Origin: Paramecium sonneborni
Lineage: Eukaryota; Ciliophora; Oligohymenophorea; Peniculida; Parameciidae
Direction: 5' to 3'
Length of the DNA: 64,000 nucleotides
Assembly (NCBI GenBank): GCA_905182985.1
Contig: CAJJDN010000026.1
Span: 524,570-588,569 of the forward strand
Below, in pieces: positions 59,435 to 64,000 of the stretch. The notes under the pieces were generated by a model. It saw nothing but the letters and a program-made list of their open reading frames with translations, searched no databases and was not told where the DNA came from. Positions within the stretch are counted from its first letter, which is position 1. Each line of letters begins with the position of its first letter. A program made the translations under genes and the position numbers.

Positions 59435-59965
59435 TCAAAATTTCATTTCAAAAGCCACAATTCCTCTTCTATTGAAATTCTCTACCAAAAGTGTAAGACC
59501 TCCTATCAAAGATCCTCCAACAATTCCTCCTACAAAAAATGGGACAATCCCTAATTTGAATATTATTTTCATTATACCCAATGTAGATTTATATACAGCT
59601 CCAGAAATAGCACCGCAAAGCATATTTTTTTTAAGTTAATTGATATCAGCTAATTCATCTTCAAACAAGAGATTCATTCCTGCACCAACAAAATAATAAA
59701 GCATGCTTGCACTTGCAGCAGCTTAACCATATGTTGATGTACGTTTTCCTACAGCATTAAAGAAATTATTTAAAATCAATTTTTTAGGCATGTTCAATTA
59801 TCTTGGAAATCCTTCAATTGCTCCCTTTAATAATCCAATCGATGATGCTAAATTTACAAAATACAATCTACCTAACATGTAACTTACACCTACTGTAAAA
59901 CTTATCTTATCACCAAAGTCTTATCCTGAATATTATTCAATTTAATTCTCGGCTTTGCTTCCCAT
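59435..59965 (-). CDS. TIM23/TIM17-family mitochondrial inner-membrane protein
   Basis: Intronless, 176 residues. Four hydrophobic segments in the Tim17/22/23 pattern: ISFTVGVSYMLGRLYF, AAASASMLYYFVGAGMNLLF, the signature CGAISGAVYKSTLGIMKIIF, and FVGGIVGGSLIGGLTLL. The Tim23-style YFVNLASSIGLLKGAIEG (GxLxGxxxG-like) and an Arg-Thr-Ser-Thr-Tyr turn precede the last two. It lacks a long soluble N-terminus, so it may be the protist Tim23/Tim17 single-subunit type. It forms the presequence import channel. A second copy at 60623-61153 is an assembly duplicate. Confidence 0.88.
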
Positions 59966-60101
59966 AAATTAAAATTTATTATTAATTAACTTATATACAG
60001 ACCTCAAATAAAAGATTATATCTATAATAAAATGATATCATCAGAAAAATTTATCAATATAGTAAATCAATTTATCAATATCTATTATTATAATTAATAT
60101 A

Positions 60102-60102
60102 N
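60102..60102. other. Single N: scaffold join with unmerged overlap
   Basis: Lone N inside AT-rich sequence, followed by a restart 1188 bp back. Confidence 0.9.
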
Positions 60103-60247
60103 TTATATAAACACATATAAAATTAAACCTACTTAAGAATTTTCATTATCTTATTTAATATAATAATGATTCTAGAAAGCAATAATGAGATTTCGATGAA
60201 TTTGTTGAATAAAAATTAAGTTAATAATTTATACTAACTATCATAGA

Positions 60248-60583
60248 TCAGTCATTTTATACAAATTTTGATGGTTTCCTAAATTTGACTTTTTTCTTTT
60301 AAATAGTAATTTTTGGCAATTTGTTATCTTAACTAATATTTTCAAGATCTTATTTTTATTAGAAATAGTGCTTCAAAATACCTTTCAATTTAGGGCTTGC
60401 TAAATTCTTTGAAGTATCTGTTTCTGGTAATTATTATGGTTGTTCTTAGGGTTTATCATTTTCAACAATTTATTAATCTTAAAGATCAGAACACTCAAAC
60501 ATGATTTATTAAACCTAATGTATTACTTGCATATCAGATTCTTCTGTTTTGATTGAGCAATTTAAACATATAGAAGAACCCAT
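60248..60583 (-). CDS. Assembly duplicate of the PP1-docking-motif protein
   Basis: Identical to 59060-59395. It should be collapsed with it. Confidence 0.85.
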
Positions 60584-60622
60584 TTAGTTATGAAATTAAT
60601 TAAAAAAACAAAATAACACTTA

Positions 60623-61153
60623 TCAAAATTTCATTTCAAAAGCCACAATTCCTCTTCTATTGAAATTCTCTACCAAAAGTGTAAGACCTCCTATCAAAGA
60701 TCCTCCAACAATTCCTCCTACAAAAAATGGGACAATCCCTAATTTGAATATTATTTTCATTATACCCAATGTAGATTTATATACAGCTCCAGAAATAGCA
60801 CCGCAAAGCATATTTTTTTTAAGTTAATTGATATCAGCTAATTCATCTTCAAACAAGAGATTCATTCCTGCACCAACAAAATAATAAAGCATGCTTGCAC
60901 TTGCAGCAGCTTAACCATATGTTGATGTACGTTTTCCTACAGCATTAAAGAAATTATTTAAAATCAATTTTTTAGGCATGTTCAATTATCTTGGAAATCC
61001 TTCAATTGCTCCCTTTAATAATCCAATCGATGATGCTAAATTTACAAAATACAATCTACCTAACATGTAACTTACACCTACTGTAAAACTTATCTTATCA
61101 CCAAAGTCTTATCCTGAATATTATTCAATTTAATTCTCGGCTTTGCTTCCCAT
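60623..61153 (-). CDS. Assembly duplicate of the TIM23-family protein
   Basis: Identical to 59435-59965. It should be collapsed with it. Confidence 0.85.
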
Positions 61154-61289
61154 AAATTAAAATTTATTATTAATTAACTTATATACAGACCTCAAATAAA
61201 AGATTATATCTATAATAAAATGATATCATCAGAAAAATTTATCAATATAGTAAATCAATTTATCAATATCTATTATTATAATTAATATA

Positions 61290-64000
61290 TATTAAATAAA
61301 TTCCTTTTGATAAATTATTATCTAATTTGATAATTTTATAAAGTATAAAATATTTTTACTACATCTATCAATTTTTTATCCTTTCCTATCATTGAAATAG
61401 TCGAATTTAGCTACCCGACATTAAATATATATATATTTTCAATCTTAATTTAGAAAGGATGAAATTATAATAAGTATAATGAAAATTATTTTTATTGAAA
61501 ACTATTATTGAAAATTTTTTATTATTTTTATTATTTTTACATTAGCATTTTTATATTTTAATACTTCCAAATAAAAAAATTATTTATAATTATCTTTAAT
61601 TTTATTTAAAAATTTTGAATCTAAATCCAAATTAATTATGATCAACTAATTGAAAATAAAATATTCTAATATTTTATAAATTTTAAAGTTAATTCTACTC
61701 TTAACAATCATATTTTAAAAAAATAATGCAACTCTTTTAATAAAAATTCGAAGATTACTTTTGGTTTAATCATGTGAATAAGTTATAATTTTGATTATAT
61801 TTTCAAATAACAGAAATATCTAAACAGATTTGCATACATTATTAATTTATTATTTTAATAAGTAAGGATTATTCAGCGAATTTATATTTTTATAATCCTT
61901 AATGATTATATTCCAGGTTGGCTTGCGTTTAGAAAATAAAAATTGTATTGACATCCATTGTTTTTTTTTAAAGGAAATGTTGGATATTTTTGCTATTAAA
62001 GAAAGTTTTAAATTTCTTTAAAGAAAATTATTCCATAATACATTTCGATTTAGAAAATTTAACTGATGATAATATAAGAAAACCTTTTAATATTGGTGAT
62101 TTGTTAAGATGACTAAAATAAATTAATTCAAAAGTATTTAGTTTTATTACCATCAATACATTACTACTTTAAATTTTTTGAGTAATAAGCATAATATGAA
62201 TGAATATCCTCGGATTTTTAATATTTCAAATAGTATTGGATTAAGTTCAATTTAATATGTATTCATTGTTAAAATCTTTTTTGCAATAGAAGCTTTTAAA
62301 TAGGATCTAAATAAAATGGAAATTATTCAATTAATAAGACTATATAATGTAAAATACTTCTTAACAATATCTATACTATTGATATACACATTTCCAAACT
62401 ATTTATCTGCCAATCATTTCTTAAGCTTATATCAAATATTAATTTTTTTTTCTTAATGTATTTTAATTCTTCTTAATTATTTGTTATTTTGAAATTTGCT
62501 GCTCTTTAAAGTAAAGAAAATGAATTTATCCTTAAATTTTTTTTTCCTTTTTAAAATTATTTTGTATGTATTTTTATAATATTAAATTATAAATAAATAC
62601 TTCTTGTTTATGATCTAATCTTTAACCAAATTAGAACATATGATTTAGTTTAAACTTATTAATTTTGAATCTAAATATTTATTTTTTTTGATTTTCCAAT
62701 AATTTGAATATTTGTTAACAAAAACAAGAATAACTAAAAATTCTTTTACTTCTATAAATTATCAACACTTCTTAATACTAGATTTAATTATCATTTAATC
62801 TTGTAAAGCTACAAATTATTTTCATTTTTTTAATGAGAAATTCAAATCGGAAGTTTTATTTTTTAAATTTATAAGAGTAAAAAAAATGATATTGGTTTTA
62901 TTCAAAAATGATTAAAATTATTATATATAAATACATAAGAATTTACATAAACTCAAAAGAATTGATAATAGATTTTTTTGTTATGTCTTTTTCAATCCTA
63001 CAATAATCATAAAGAATAGATCTAATATTGAATAGTGAATAAATAATGAAATTCAATGTATGAAAAACAATTACAGAAAATTATTGATTATAAATATGAA
63101 TCTCCGATGTTTAACCGCAATCCTTTTTTTATCGTATTTATTTATGAATAATCATTCCAAAAGTATATTTATTCCAAAAAATTTATACATGAATACATAA
63201 GTCTAGAAGCATTTTGCTTTTAATAACTCATTTTAAAATAGATAATTTGATAAATTGTTATTCCTTTAAAGCTCGTGAATTTAATTAGTATTTTTTAAAT
63301 TTATTTTTTGTACAGTATAGTACTCATCCTTAAGTCTTAAGGCTTCATTTTATTTCCATATAACATTCCTCACTGCAATTCACTAATCTTAAACGATATT
63401 AAACATTTAAAGTAATCTAATTACTGTGTTTGAAATAATGCATTCTAATAATAACTGATCAGTTTTTAAGTTGAAACTACTTTTAGTATGAATTTCATAT
63501 AGTTCAATTTCTGAAAACTTTTCCATAATATGGATTTTAAAACTTAATCAGACTTTTTCTGAATGGATTTAGTTGTGAATTAAAATATATTAATAAAATA
63601 AAATAGATACAATTAGTTATGTGTAGCAAATATTTTAGTGCTTTTAAAATTTTCATTACAAAATAAGTTTTTCATTAAGAAGGATAATTAAAAAGATGAA
63701 AATTAATTAAGCAAATGGGAAAAAACAATTTGATGTATTGATTGATCTAAATAAATGATAAATTTTTTATTAATTTAGAAGATGATCTGAAAATTGTGGA
63801 ATCAAAAATAATTTTGAATTAAGAAAAAATTTCAATCTTCTTAAAATAAAGAATTTTACAGAGTATTTAGTTGTTAAAAAGTAAATCTTTATTAATTCGA
63901 TTTTGATGATAATATTTTTGTTTTTAATTACTAAAAAAATTTTAATAAGAATGAAATATAAAGTATTTTTTTTTGTTAAATATAAATAGAAATAGAATGG
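61290..64000. other. Gene-poor, very AT-rich end of window
   Basis: No gene of known family. The best coding-like stretch is + strand, about 61980-62492, where a frame of about 110 codons (containing NEYPRIFNISNSIGLSSIQY and hydrophobic YFLTISILLIYTFPNY) can be joined to an upstream piece by a putative 32-nt intron. Other frames compete, so it is not called a gene. The stretch is unlike the tightly packed region before it and might be near a chromosome end, but no telomeric repeat is seen. Confidence 0.45.

Larger units (their letters stand above)
58915..60101. repeat. First copy of 1187-bp duplication flanking N (assembly join 3)
   Basis: Reads identical to 60103-61289 (offset 1188). Contains two complete genes. 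Confidence 0.95.
60103..61289. repeat. Second copy of 1187-bp duplication (assembly join 3)
   Basis: Copy of 58915-60101, with complete second copies of the PP1-motif protein (60248-60583, minus) and the TIM23-family protein (60623-61153, minus). Confidence 0.95.

Noticed and set aside
1..64000. CRISPR arrays, bacterial operons, ribosome binding sites
   Set aside because: Code, introns and protein families show a ciliate nuclear genome; no regularly spaced repeats were found.

Overview
The window is macronuclear-type DNA of an oligohymenophorean ciliate, closest in style to Paramecium. TAA and TAG are read as glutamine in every gene that could be checked against a known family, and TGA is the only stop. 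Introns are tiny: about 75 were placed, mostly 21-29 nt (range 21-38), starting GT and ending TAG or, quite often, AAG. GC content is very low. Genes lie on both strands with gaps often under 50 bp. All coordinates come from manual spliced reading with this code. For most genes the exon length after intron removal is an exact multiple of three. The frequent AAG (and some CAG) acceptors differ from the near-uniform TAG of P. tetraurelia, so a divergent Paramecium or a relative is possible.

Three single N bases (18196, 53977, 60102) are each flanked by perfect direct copies of 1079, 1210 and 1187 bp. These are almost certainly unmerged contig overlaps, not biology, so the second copies of the genes there should not be counted.

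Layout. 1-13 kb: partial J-domain protein, MORN protein, two unknown proteins, ENTH/VHS-like polyQ adaptor, coiled coils, CacyBP/SIP homologue, secreted Cys-rich protein. 13-21 kb: cystathionine gamma-lyase type enzyme, tRNA-Asn, cyclic-nucleotide-binding K+ channel, two-TM family member 1, p24 cargo receptor. 21-29 kb: mitochondrial Lon, WD40 protein, cystathionine beta-synthase, small methyltransferase. 29-41 kb: HSF-type transcription factor, coiled coils, mitochondrial bL36, membrane-anchored M14 carboxypeptidase, two-TM member 2. 41-50 kb: decayed copy of member 2, coiled coils, bS18-like mitoribosomal protein, LSM7, NAA20. 50-56 kb: PH-kinase, two-TM member 3, an unknown protein. 56-61 kb: DCAF7, pyrimidine 5'-nucleotidase, small protein with both PP1 docking motifs, TIM23 family. 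61-64 kb: no well-supported gene.

Themes. Both reverse-transsulfuration enzymes (CBS and CGL) are present about 13.8 kb apart. Several products serve mitochondria (Lon, bL36, bS18, TIM23-like). Three intact members and one pseudogene of a two-TM membrane protein family lie within 36 kb. There is no sign of operons; neighbours are divergent, convergent or tandem with independent starts.
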